34,408 nucleotides of DNA from Saccoglossus kowalevskii (taxonomy: Eukaryota > Hemichordata > Enteropneusta > Harrimaniidae). The stretch covers positions 125,444 to 159,851 of the forward strand of contig NW_003108084.1 of the NCBI RefSeq assembly GCF_000003605.2, written 5' to 3'. Positions 1 through 10,194 of this stretch are shown here, piece after piece. How positions within the stretch are numbered: the stretch's first letter is position 1; every line of letters starts with the position of its first letter. The notes under the pieces were generated by a model that did not search any database, was not told where the DNA came from, and worked only from the letters and a program-made list of their open reading frames with translations. The position numbers were made by a program, and so were the translations under genes.

Positions 1-445
1 ATACTATGCTGCATAGGCTGTTGCAAGTACAGTGATTATGGTACATATTTTTACAGATTTTATACCAGGTCAATCAATCTGGATATACTGATAATATTTT
101 TATTTTTCAGACTTTTCCAGTTTATTTTCCAGGTGTATTGTTCAGTCAACTGTAAGCCTCACTGGTTATAGCGCCACCTATCAATGTATATTGGTGAGGG
201 TGACTCAAAAAAAAATAGTCTCTGATAAAGAAAATACAATCCTATAGCCAAGCATGTGTTATGTTTAATTTTTCCCATCTGTCATGTGTCTGTCTGTCCG
301 TTTATCATGTGTTTGACTAACAATGTTACGCACAGTGTTAGGTGTCTGTGAACAGTTATCCAGTGAACAAGACAAAAACGTTTTTTTAAATATTTAAGCG
401 ATCAATTGAGTCCTGTTAAACGATAACACACTCTATAAATGCAAA
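1..445. other. Partial intron downstream of exon 8, nothing recognised
   Basis: This is presumed intron of the FN3 gene. I see no open frame of note, no FN3-like peptide and no membrane helix in any frame. Two MITE-like elements follow from 446. Confidence 0.5.
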
Positions 446-651
446 TACTGTAGAATAGTTTATTTTCGCTTGGAATTAATTTTTACTATTTTCACTGAAG
501 TAATGATTCAGTGAAAATAAAATCCAGCGAATATCCCTTTTTCCTATATATTATATTCAACTTGCCAAAAATCAGTGAAAATAAATTCCATACAAAACGC
601 TCAAAAAGTCTTTTCAGCGAAAATTAATTCCAAGTAAAATAAAGTACTGTA
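446..651. mobile_element. Palindromic MITE-like element, TACTGTA-ended, subfamily 1
   Basis: The element begins TACTGTA and ends TACTGTA after a long inverted partner. TTATTTTCGCTTGGAATTAA near the left end is mirrored by TTAATTCCAAGTAAAATAA near the right end. Inner inverted pairs based on TTTTCACTGA and CAGTGAAAAT add further folding. It codes for nothing. Two more copies lie at 9994-10194 and 10188-10399. Confidence 0.65.
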
Positions 652-875
652 AAACATGTCTTTTTCACGAGCATGTCTTTTTTGCGAATTTAGCGAGAGA
701 ACTGATTCGCTAATTCAAGATGTCACTAATGACTTTATTATAAATTCAAAATAACCGCCAAACAAAGAAATCAACAATGACAAGAGAGATTCGATAAATC
801 AACATTTCGCTATTACGTCATTTTACCACAATTCGCTAAAATTGCATGTCGCTTTTTCAACATGTTTTTACAGTA
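645..875. mobile_element. Palindromic MITE-like element, TACTGTA-ended, subfamily 2
   Basis: The left end TACTGTAAAACATGT is mirrored by the right end ACATGTTTTTACAGTA. Inner segments GCGAATTTAGCGAG and TTCGCTAAAATTGC are further inverted partners. It shares its left TACTGTA with the right end of the preceding element, so the two are fused or inserted end to end. Confidence 0.6.
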
Positions 876-945
876 TTTCACAGTATTCATGGATAGACGC
901 TTGTTTGTGAACACGCTATGGTCTTCCCCCGCTTTAAACATGTAC

Positions 946-1131
946 CTGTAGGTTCAGCAGTCACTGTTGTGGTTCTTGTAGTATTGATTGGTGCAGTCAT
1001 GGATGGTGCAGGCAAAACAACAGCTACTGGATCTGTTGGTGGTCCTTCGCCTACACCAGTGCTAGCTCTCATCATAAAATAGCACTGAACACTTGGCATC
1101 AAATTCTGTACCACTGAATACATAACGGTCC
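946..1131 (-). CDS. FN3 exon 8: end of FN3 domain E plus Thr/Pro-rich stalk
   Basis: The exon is 186 bases, phase 1 at both ends. The acceptor is TTAATCTCAG before GGACCGTT; the donor is GTACATG after CCTACAG, a weak match. The peptide gives SVVQNLMPSVQCYFMM then RASTGVGEGPP, the E, F and G strands. This is followed by about 25 residues rich in Ala, Pro and Thr (PAPSMTAPINTTRTTTV). Such a segment after the last FN3 domain fits an extracellular stalk that could carry O-glycans. One N-glycosylation sequon (NTT) is present. The expected membrane helix is not in this exon, and I see no hydrophobic exon between 1 and 945, so the gene continues beyond the window edge. Confidence 0.83.
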
Positions 1132-1490
1132 CTGAGATTAAAAGATACAAAGCGTAAAGTTATACCAACTAATCATAATCAATTAAATGGTGATGAAAAA
1201 CATTTATTTTAAATAATTTTAACCACAATCCGACAATTTTAAGTGATATTTCAACAATATACATGCATACAACATGTACCAAAATTCAACTTGCCAAGAA
1301 CCCAAACTGTTTAAATGAAAAATAAACGTAACCACACAAAAATAATTTAAGCAGAAAGCAAAATTTATAAACACTCCCCCTCTTGTATACTTTTCCCTTC
1401 ATCAACAATAATACAGGCAAGGTAAAACGCAAAAATCAGTTACATAAACATTCTATATGTCGCCATTGGTGGCAGACTTTCACAAAATAC
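1132..1490. other. Intron 7, first part: nothing recognised
   Basis: AT-rich intron between the two halves of FN3 domain E, with no repeat or open frame that I can support. Confidence 0.5.
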
Positions 1491-1492
1491 AA

Positions 1493-2064
1493 CAAGCAGC
1501 CTCTCGGCTGAGATAGCTCCGCTGTTAGCAATACACATTTCAATTAAAGAACAGAAGATATCATTAGAAAATGAACAATATGCATAGTATCAATGCAATG
1601 GGACTTGCTGTTTTCAACATAAATTCAAAAATATCATTTTTCAACATAAATGATTGTGATTTTTAACAAGAAGTTGAAAATATCACTTTTTACCAAAAAT
1701 GACAAAAATATTCATCAAAATTAGAGAATTGAAGATATCATCATGAAATGAACAAATATGAGAGTGGCCCACATGTAGTACCTATATATGTAATATCAAA
1801 GCAATTGGACTTGTGGTTTTTAACAAGAAGTCGAAAATATCACTTTTTACCAAAAATGACAAAAATATTCACCAAAATTAGAGAATTGAAGATATGATCA
1901 TGAAATGAACAAATCTGAGAGAGGTCTACCCAAGGTACCAAGTATCAAAGCATTCAGGCTTGTAGTTTTCAAGAAGAAGTCAAAAAAGTAAAACATTGAC
2001 ACGGACGCCGACGGACAATCACTCATATGATAAGCTCCGCTCGAGAAAGTCGACAGCAGAGCTA
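1493..2064. mobile_element. Non-autonomous DNA-transposon-like element, TAGCTCCGCTGT ends (copy 1)
   Basis: TAGCTCCGCTGT at 1514-1525 is mirrored by ACAGCAGAGCTA at 2053-2064 with one mismatch. Similarity to the copy at 30021-30375 begins about 20 bases outside the left inverted repeat, so the true left border is unsure. The interior consists of three diverged tandem modules of about 160 bases, each containing a segment like GAAGATATCATCATGAAATG. No transposase frame is visible. It sits inside intron 7 of the FN3 gene, close to exon 7. Confidence 0.55.
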
Positions 2065-2112
2065 AAAACTGGTGACTATTTTCAACACAATGACAGTTCT
2101 GTTTAACTATAC

Positions 2113-2280
2113 CTTCTTTCTCATCTTTGTTCCAAGCTTCCTCGGGAGCCGATATATCATAATTATATAAAATTATATAAGTAGTAATGATACCATTGGG
2201 ATGTTCCGGTGGTGTCCATTCTAATCTTACACTCTGATAGTCAAATACATTTACTACAAAATTGGTTGGCGAAGATGGGC
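2113..2280 (-). CDS. FN3 exon 7: first half of FN3 domain E
   Basis: The exon is 168 bases, phase 1 at both ends. The acceptor is TTATTTTCAG before GCCCATC; the donor is GTATAGTT after AAAGAAG, a weaker donor than the others. Landmarks are PSSPTNFVV, the B-strand Trp in VRLEWTPPEHPNG, and IITTYIILYNYD in the C strand. It then reaches the acidic loop EEAWNKDEKE with a second Trp. The WxPPxxPNG motif is typical of FN3 domains in the DCC, sidekick and phosphatase receptors. The last base G joins GG of the next exon to give Gly. The partner exon lies 981 bases downstream. Confidence 0.85.
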
Positions 2281-2476
2281 CTGAAAATAAGGATTTTATT
2301 TTGAATAATTATTTGCTACATTCAACAAGACAAGACAAGACATGAATGTCACAGTCCCCGTTATTTGAATATAAAATACCCATAATGTTGAAGTAGTACA
2401 TGGAACATCTGCAAAACTGGTGGATGAATATGTACTCTACTTTGGTACAACCCATCATAAAGTGATTTCCCATAAT

Positions 2477-2701
2477 CTAGTATTGTACTGATAACTGAAT
2501 ACTTCCATTGTCCAGAATCCACACAGAGTACACAAGTGCAACAAAACTATTTGTCCAACATGCACTCAGAAGACTACATTGACGTACATGGACCTTTTTT
2601 GACTCCTTTGTTAATTCAGGTCTTTGTATATTAACAAGACCTGGGTTTGTTTCAATATCACCACTATGCAACAGAATTATTCTCACATTGTAAAACACCA
2701 T
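2477..2701 (-). mobile_element. Relic of a non-LTR retrotransposon (LINE) with an N-terminal 2A-like peptide
   Basis: A 74-codon minus-strand frame begins MVFYNVRIILLHSGDIETNP and then GL. The piece SGDIETNPG matches the 2A consensus D-(V/I)-E-x-N-P-G-P, preceded by a short Leu-rich run as in 2A-bearing non-LTR retrotransposons of sea urchins, amphioxus and molluscs. The last residue of the motif is Leu (CTT) instead of Pro (CCT), one transition away, so ribosome skipping should be lost. The rest of the frame resembles nothing I know. No reverse transcriptase is seen nearby, so this is a short remnant inside intron 6. Chance resemblance is the alternative, but the nine-residue match plus hydrophobic lead makes that less likely. 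Confidence 0.55.
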
Positions 2702-2935
2702 TTTTAGTAACTAGGTATGGTTTATTATTTAAAATGTATTCACTGTACATACAGTATCATCTGTTAATAATCAGTTGTAAATACAAAGCTATGTTTTCAG
2801 AGCAAGTAATAATTAAGCAAGCCATTATCGATAAGGGTTGGTCTGCTCATAACCTTCAATGTAATAGTAATAATAATTGTCTTCTTAGTGCTGTGATATT
2901 ACTAAATATTTCAATCAATTTCGAAGGGTATAAAA

Positions 2936-3100
2936 TACTGCAAACTATTTAATTTTCACTGCGAGAAATTTTTCTGATTATAAGGCTTTTGTTGCGACGA
3001 CTCCATGTCGTGGGATCCTAGAAAAATTGTCACTGCTACAAAAATCTGACTTGCGTAATACGCGAAACTTTGCCTCTGGCAAAATTAAAACAGCTTACAG
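2936..3100. mobile_element. Palindromic MITE-like element, TACTGCAAA/TTACAG-ended
   Basis: The left end TACTGCAAACTATTTAATTTT approximately mirrors the right end AAAATTAAAACAGCTTACAG. The middle holds a small hairpin, CGACGACTCCATGTCG. It looks like an older relative of the TACTGTA-ended elements at 446-875. Confidence 0.4.
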
Positions 3101-4600
3101 GACCTCCGATTCCTGTAAAAGAAAAAAGTTGATAGTCAAAAATAAGTATAATCAAAGATAGTTTTGAAAGGACACAGAAGGAGTGACACAGAAAATATTC
3201 AAAAGTAATTCAAGAATACTAACAAACTGTAAATACAACACAAAGAAAAAATTTGGGACAAGTGAAAAAGCAAAAATTGAGATTAGTATGTATTGAACAG
3301 CTTAAAATTGTTCAGAAACAAGAGTGAGAATTGTCTGTGAAAATGGTTAAAGTTTTTGATGGTTCATTATTAACATCTCTATACTTGGTTCAGTGAGACT
3401 AAATGAAAAAGTCATTAATACATGTATGAATCTAATATTGTTGAAACATTTGAACAAATTTACATTTAATTCAGTCAGTTTTCATTGTGATACAGATCAA
3501 ATATCATTATCTTCTGATCAGTTTATTATTTCTACTTATTTATTTACAATAAAGCTTGTAAATTACATTTTATGATGTTGATTTCCGGTAGCATCTTGGC
3601 AATACCATTATGCATTCGAAAGTTCTACTGCCAATACTTACGTACGTAAAGATCAGACAACAATGCCATCGTGAAATGCCAAAATCAGAAAGAATGTGAC
3701 GATTTTGAATTCTGATGTTATAAACACGATTATTCACTTCGTTTGAAGTGAACAATTTTTAATACCAAAATAAAGAGAAGACTGGCCGGCATATCTGTTG
3801 CTGACCATACACTGGCTATGCGCAGTGTATAAACTCGGACAACTAGTAATCTGATGTATAAACGATGACAACTTAGGTCAGCGCAATAAAAACGAATGGC
3901 ACATCCAAACCGATTTTCATGTCAACACCTTATTAAATTGCGATCGATCAATAGTCAATCAATCAATATCAATATCTACTTAAATGTTCAGTTAAACACA
4001 CAAATAAACGTCGTCATCATTTCCTGTTCATCTTGTGTTGTCACTGTAAATCTGCCATGTTGAATTACACGAGATTGGTGATTCAGGAATTCACAATTCA
4101 AGATCTTTATTGCAAGTAAGGTCCTTGTGTTCAGTACATTCATTCAAGATATGAATATAATTATAGGCAACTAGTTATTTTCTAAAGAATAAATTTAATC
4201 AACAAATGAACACCCCCCCCCCCCCCAAGTTGTTGGTATTCAGACCAGAAAGTGAATAACGTGAAAACAGCAACCTCAGGAATTAATTAATGTAAAATAA
4301 TTTGACAGACAAACTAGGTTCGTAGATTAAGACGATCGTTTGTTTTTTAATAATCTGGCTATTCACATGGATATAAAGTTGGCAATCAACATAAACATAA
4401 TAATCACATTGCTAGGCACGTCACTAGATGTCCACCCCCCAGCTGAAAATAGAGAACGTACCTTTGTAAACACTTGCGTCTCTTATGTCGCCTTCTTGAA
4501 GTTCCTGCAATCAGACAAGGTTTAATACTAGCTCTTCTAGTAACCATGCATTTTTTGTATCCAAACTGAATTTTATTTGTCCACGCACATGTACTGAGAT
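3101..4600. other. Intron 6: stretch with no recognised feature
   Basis: Only short spurious frames occur here, plus a run of about 14 C at 4211-4226. I see no exon-like FN3 peptide and no clear repeat. Confidence 0.45.
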
Positions 4601-4757
4601 ACAGTACAGTGGTCAAAAAGCAAGATTGCTGGCCGTTCTGATTGTGAAACTAATTGTCATGGACATGTATCCTAACATGTATATTTTGAGAAGAAAAGAA
4701 AAGAGAAGAGAAGAAAAACGGGTCAAAGATACATTTTGAACAAGCCATGCATGGCAC

Positions 4758-5567
4758 AGTCCCTGTTAGTTATCAAATTTAAGATATATAGTTTTGTTTA
4801 TAGTAATATAGCTGGAATATAACCATGTCAGGAATATGATTTTTTAACATTAAAATGATTGAAATTTGTATCTGATCGTCAAAAAAGTACTTGTCCATAT
4901 TGAGGGATATTGCTCTGGAACAGCATTCAAAATCAGCCATTTTAAATACATGTATATATATAACATGATGTATAACTAATATATAAAATTTGAATATAAT
5001 CAGTCAAAGCATTTAAGAGATATGGCTCTAGAAGCCCAATCATTAAAACAAAATGGCCACCAGACAGCCATTTTGAATCTTATCTAAAAAACAAAATTAT
5101 TTGCATCAAGGTCCCATAATGTCTAATGTATATACCAAGTTTGAACAAAATCCATCTGTAAACAGCCGAGAAATGCTTGATTTTGATGATTTTTTTAGCA
5201 CAAAATGGCCGCCATTCGGCCATTTTGAATCAGATCGTAAAACAAAATGATGTGCATCAAGGTCCTATAATGTCTAATTTATATACCAAGTTTGAACAAA
5301 ATCCATCTGTTAACAGCTGAGAAATGCTTGTTTTTGATGATTTTTAGCACAAAAATGGCCGCCATTCGGCCACCTTGAATCAGATTGTGAAACAAATTGA
5401 CATGCATATGTATGCTATCATGTATGATGTATGTGTGAAGTTTGATTGTGATTGATCCAGGCATTTCTAAGATACAGGTCCGGACGCACGCACAGACGCA
5501 TGCACGCATGGATACACAGAGGTCAAAACATAAGTCCCCGTTTTCGGACTGTGTCCGAACGGGGACT
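4758..5567. mobile_element. Modular element with AGTCCCCGTT ends and a terminal hairpin (copy 1)
   Basis: The left end AGTCCCTGTT (4758-4767) is mirrored by AACGGGGACT (ending 5567). The right end is itself a hairpin: AGTCCCCGTT at 5533, then CGGAC-TGT-GTCCG, then AACGGGGACT, giving about 15 paired bases with a two-base bulge. The interior is built of modules of about 150 bases, repeated at roughly 5050, 5202 and 5350. Each starts with AAAATGGCCGCCATTCGGCC, itself an inverted repeat (GGCCG..CGGCC). A short CGCACGCA tract precedes the hairpin. Related modules extend outside to about 4615 and 5780. No coding frame is convincing. Confidence 0.6.
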
Positions 5568-5780
5568 AAAAAAACAAGATGGATTCGAACATGAAACAAA
5601 TCATCATGGTCATGTATCTCAACATGTATAATGTTTATTTCAAACCACATTTTTCAAAAAACAAAATGGATGCCAGTCGGCCATCTTTGATCTGATTATG
5701 AAACAAACTGACATGGACGTGTATTTCTATATTTATGATGTATGTGCCAAATATGAATGAAAATGAAAATGGTCCCTAAG

Positions 5781-7325
5781 CAAAATGTACACCAGTCTTT
5801 CAAACAGAAACTATATATATATAAACAGTCCACAAATAAGCGACCCGAACAAATTTGTACAAATCATTCTCGCACATTTGTTTTGGCAGCATATTCAGAC
5901 TCTGCATATTGGAAACATCGGGCTACTGCACATTCTTGAAAAAAGGTCTACCAACATGGTTCACCCAGTACGCAATTTGCATGATTTACTTCGACCTACA
6001 ATTTATTTATTTTTGTAAAATCCAATAATTTCATTTATGATAACTGATTTGTTAATATCTTGTGCAGTGAAGAAAATTAGCATTTCACTTTTTTTTTATA
6101 TCAGCAGTATTGTATTTTATTACATGGTACATTATCAAAACTCATCTTCATACTTGTAGGTAATACACGTTCCCAGGTTTCTCTGCTTTATTCATAACTC
6201 CTTTAAACATGTCTACCACACTGCCATTTTTTCCCACTATTCAAACACTGCATACATAAAGCAGATACTGGGTACTCATGGTTTTCAAAATAAAAACAAG
6301 TTTTAAAAGGGTAAATTTATAAATTTTCATGTCAATGTGCATTTTAAGATTTTTGGGGAAATGTTAGCATAAATAGCGCACGAACTACGTTTGAAGTCGG
6401 TAAAATAGTTGATTGGTAAAAACAAACCAGTTAATTGCTCAGTGCATCTGTACAGCTCATTCTCTGTTTATTACAGAATAATCTCATAAAAAATCAAAAA
6501 AAAAAATCTTTCTGTCCAAATCTTGAAAGTGAGAAGTCAAATAAACATCACAACTTCCATCATTGTTTCAGTAAACAAAGCCTGCTGGTAGGCAGAGCTG
6601 CTGGTTGATAGATCAACATCGGTAAAACCACTCTTGATTTCACTTTCATTGCAAAATTCATCGATTTAACCTCCAACTTAATTCCACCATTTAAAAATCT
6701 ACCACAACGGCAGTTGAAAATTTCACATAATTTACCACTAGGTAAAAAAAAATATTATGGATATCCAGTATGACGGCCAAATAAAACAAAACATTTGTGC
6801 ATGTGACAGAATATCTTACGGTGAAAATTAGCTGCAAAAATGGCGCCGAAGCAGTGGCAAATACGATTTTATGGCAATATTTGAAAAGAACACATCAATG
6901 AACGGTATACCGGGAAATGGTAGTAAAAATTTTAAGCAGCATACGACATTTAATATAAATATAAGTTGACACTTTTTTTTTTTTGATAAAAAAAATCATT
7001 ATTATAAGGCATGCTTATAATTTTCAGATTTGGAAAAAAAATCTGAGCATTTCTAGCATTAACCTGTCCAGTCTCATTGAAGTCTGCTGCAAAATTTCTG
7101 AGAAAATGTTGAAGATGTACATGAACATCAGGACAGACATCCAGAAGAATAGCCAAAATTATAACTTTACAGGCTGCGTCTGACTAAAAAATCTGAAAAG
7201 ATCTGAAATTTCTATAACTTCAACTCCCAAAGAAATTTTAAACAAGTACAAGTAAAGTTAACTTTTTTCTCCCAAGACAAGTTTTAAAAATAAAAGCTTG
7301 CTATTTCATAATTTTGGAGTGTTTG
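5781..7325. other. Intron 6: stretch with no recognised feature
   Basis: AT-rich sequence with only short frames. I see no splice-bounded FN3 peptide and no repeat with clear borders. Confidence 0.45.
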
Positions 7326-7486
7326 TGGGAACAACGTTTTGTGAATGTCATAGCAACTCCCTAGGACCCCAATGATAGTTATTATGACTCCTTAAGATCT
7401 CAGTGAAAGTCATAGTGATGTGACTCCCTATGACTGCAGTGAAATTGGTAGTGACTCCCTAGGATTCCTGTGAAAGTTACAGTGAA
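7316..7486. repeat. Diverged tandem repeat, GTGACTCCCTA type (copy A)
   Basis: About four units of roughly 33-38 bases with the core GTGACTCCCTA then a CCAGTGAAAGTCAT-like segment, following a lead-in TTTGTGGGAACAACG. A second block with the same lead-in and core lies at 8465-8690 in the next intron, so this is one dispersed family carrying tandem units. Confidence 0.5.
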
Positions 7487-7625
7487 CAATGGTGAGATGA
7501 ATCTAAAGGGGTTTCATATTGGAACATGTGAGAGGGATGGATGATAAGACATTATCAATCAGGCCTAGTAGAACATAAGATAATACAGAGGGTGGGATGA
7601 TTTTGTTCCAGCACTGACATTCATA

Positions 7626-7740
7626 CTTACAAGGTCACAAGCTCGGTTCAAGGCCTTGCCAAATTTACAAGGTCATGGGCTCAGTTTAATCTTTGCAAAA
7701 ATGACAAGGTCCTGGGGCTTGATTCAAGGCCTTTTTAACA
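7626..7740. repeat. Three-unit tandem repeat containing ACAAGGTCA
   Basis: Units of about 38 bases start at 7629, 7668 and 7704. Each has ACAAGGTC, a GGGCTC-like segment and TTCAAGGCCTT or a variant. AAGGTCA, present in the first two units, is the half-site of monomeric nuclear receptors, but function is unproven. Confidence 0.45.
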
Positions 7741-8085
7741 ATATTTTTATGTCAGGTGACAATTACGAACATTGTCTAATGTAGTAATTAAGATGTCAAT
7801 TCAATAATGACCATGAGGCTCCTGCAAAATGTAATCCTTCCTTTCTTGGATGATAGCTCATGGGGATATGAGTGGTGTATGCTCAGATGGCCACCATTCA
7901 TAAAATAGCTCATTAAAGTAACATGGAACGCCTTCGAGAACTTGCATGAGTGATTTGAAGAGAAATTTCCATTACAGAACGGACGCAAAGCAATTTTTAA
8001 AATGACAAGCAACTTGATACGCATGGAAAACAAGTGCAAATTAGGCTTTGATTCCATGATATAAATTGATGAATATACGACTTAC

Positions 8086-8213
8086 GATCTTCCGGCGTGT
8101 TAGCTGTGATATCATTGCTGAAGCGACTCTCGCTGCTACGTGCATGTGCTTTGACTGCAATAACGTATTCGGTAAATGGTATCAAATCCATTAGCATTAT
8201 CTGCTCTGTATTG
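8086..8213 (-). CDS. FN3 exon 6: second half of FN3 domain D
   Basis: The exon is 128 bases, beginning in phase 2 (C completes AG to Ser) and ending in phase 1. The acceptor is TATTTTTGTAG before CAATACAG; the donor is GTAAGTCG after GAAGATC. The peptide NTEQIMLMDLIPFTEYVIAV then AHARSSESRFS and ANTPED gives the E, F and G strands. The usual Gly in the F-G turn is replaced by Ser here. No glycosylation sequon is present. The final C plus GC of the next exon gives Arg, reading PEDRPSSPTN, a classic FN3-FN3 linker. This is the only mid-domain intron of the gene in phase 2; those in C and E are phase 1. Confidence 0.85.
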
Positions 8214-8464
8214 CTACAAAAATACAAAGTATAACATGTGTTAGGAATACGTGTAACTTTGTAATGCTTTAACATCTATTCCATGCTTTGTATCATGGGA
8301 AAAAGTAAACACAGTCGATGTTGGCATAAAATATAAAAAAGTTTATACTCGTATTAAGAATTTATGTTTTCATGAAAAATTATATTTTTTATTATGACTA
8401 ATTATTACTTAATTATATAATTTATAAAGTGAACAACAAATTATTGCAATATGCTAATTTTATG

Positions 8465-8690
8465 ACATTTGCGGGGACAAAAATTTGCAAAAGTCACTGC
8501 CACTCTCTAAGACCCCAGTGAACATCATCGTGACTCCCTAAGATCCTAGCAAAAGTAAGTAACTAGCTAGAACTCCAGTGAAAATCACTGTGACTCGTTT
8601 AGACTCCAGTTAAAGTCACTGTGACTCACTACCTTAAAGATACAAAAAGTTCACTGTTACAAGAGTCAATGTGACTCGCCGACCTAAAGA
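8465..8690. repeat. Diverged tandem repeat, GTGACTCCCTA type (copy B)
   Basis: It opens TTTGCGGGGACAAAAATTTG, matching the lead-in of the block at 7316. It continues with five to six degenerate units built on GTGACTC and CCAGTGAAA. It lies in intron 5, between the halves of FN3 domain D. Confidence 0.45.
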
Positions 8691-8772
8691 AATGTTCACT
8701 CCTACATTTTTCACAGAACCTTGTTTTTTTTACAGTTTCCATCCAATCAATAGACCCTGTCATCATCATTTA

Positions 8773-8991
8773 ACCTTTTTACCGCCAAACTTTTTCGCCT
8801 ACATTTTTCTGCATTTTTTTCTGATATTCTTCATTATTTCTGGAAATGTACCCTAATTTCGGAACCAACAGACATAATTTGATTCAATTTTCAGTTTTTG
8901 CTCAAAAAATCTTGTTAGGAAAAGTCCAGACTATAAACGGGACTATTTTGTGAATTTGTGATGAAAAGGGGGAAGTGGGGGTGAAAAGGGT
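8773..8991 (+). mobile_element. MITE-like element, CTTTTCACCACC ends (copy A, diverged)
   Basis: About 220 bases from ACCTTTTTACCGCC to GTGGGGGTGAAAAGGGT, an imperfect inverted pair. The interior matches copies at 22367-22596 and 17250-17488, sharing for instance GACTATTTTGTGAATTTG. It is non-coding and lies in intron 5. Confidence 0.6.
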
Positions 8992-9156
8992 AATATTGGA
9001 ATGTCAAACTTGAACATCTTGTCAAGCCTTTATGTAAATGGTCGACGAGAGTGGGAGTTAGAGAGCTGTTAGACTTTTTTTGTCTATCAAATAGCGTTCC
9101 ATCCTCTTTCATCAGATGTTCGTGGCTCTTTGACATAATACATTATGTAATTTTAC

Positions 9157-9352
9157 CTCTCTTCTTTCTTTACCAACGAAGCATTGGTTATAGCAGCCGG
9201 ATGGAAGCGAACTGTGTAGTAGATAATTTCCAGGCTTGTCTGAGGCTTGGACCATTTCACCAAAATTGTAGACGGGGTCTCAACAATGGCGTCAATTTCA
9301 TTAGGATAAGGCGGTGCAGGATTCACCGGAATATTTATAGATGGGGTCGGCA
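9157..9352 (-). CDS. FN3 exon 5: first half of FN3 domain D
   Basis: The exon is 196 bases, starting in phase 1 and ending in phase 2. The acceptor is TTCTTTTATAG before TGCCGACC. I place the donor at AG|GTAAAATT (intron from 9156), because only this one matches the phase of the next exon and gives an uninterrupted Ser. A closer GTAAAG at 9173 would end in phase 0 and does not fit. Landmarks are VNPAPPYP, the B-strand Trp in ILVKWSKPQ, and IIYYTVRFHPAA in the C strand. One N-glycosylation sequon (NAS) is visible. The Lys/Glu-rich loop KKEE lies just before the splice. The domain is completed by the exon at 8213. Confidence 0.85.
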
Positions 9353-9993
9353 CTATAAAAGAAATTGTCATAGTCGATAAGTAAAAGAAAACTTTTTTGT
9401 TCAGGTGGGAATTATTATTATGATTATCCGGGGTTTTTATATATCCTTTGTGATTCCTGCTAGAAAAAAACTGCAAGAGGGAGCACTGCAATTTAGCGGC
9501 GCCACTAAGTGGGAGAGATAGAGATCTCCCTACAAGGGTGTGGAGTTTCTGATAATTTTAAGTTAAAATGAAGCATTCTATGGCTTCCTTGGGGCCAAAA
9601 TTACTATCAGACAGGTCACACTTGAAGACTGTGTCCACATGTGATCTCTGGTCAATCAGAATTTTATGGTTGCCAGAGGATCTGCTCCCCAGGGTAAGGG
9701 GGGGGGGGCGCATGTCCATGGCATGAGGGTGCTGTGCAACTATAACCTTGTCCTATAACCACGGAATCCTGGCACAAAAAAACAACCAACAATCTTTATA
9801 CCTGCATATTTTAATAAATGTTAATCAATCAGCCTCGCCCGGTAAAAACAACCTTGTCCTATAACCAGGGAGTCTCTGAACTCACTTTAAATCTTCGTAA
9901 TTGTCTAAAAATAGAGGGATTAGCTTATACCCGAGGATGGGCTTATGACCCGGGACTTTCGGTATACCACCAATATACATTTCTGGATGGACA

Positions 9994-10194
9994 TACTGTT
10001 GTAAAATTCTTAATTTTCACTTGTAATTTATTTTCGCTGAAGGGATGATTCAGTGAAAATAAAAAATAACGAATATACCTTTTTTCTTGTGTTTTACATT
10101 CAACTCATCAAAAATCAATGAAATTAAAGTCCATACAAAACACCCAAAATGTCTTTTCCGTAAAAATTATTTCGAGCTAAAATAAAGTACTATA
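9994..10194. mobile_element. TACTGTA-ended MITE, subfamily 1 (older copy)
   Basis: It matches the element at 446-651 over its whole length, including GATTCAGTGAAAATAAA and CATACAAAACACCCAAAA. It is more diverged than the copy that follows directly, with ends TACTGTT and TACTATA. Confidence 0.6.

Noticed and set aside
9157-9174. Earlier donor GTAAAG at 9173 for exon 5
   Set aside because: It would leave the exon in phase 0, incompatible with the phase-2 acceptor at 8213; the GTAAAA donor fits.
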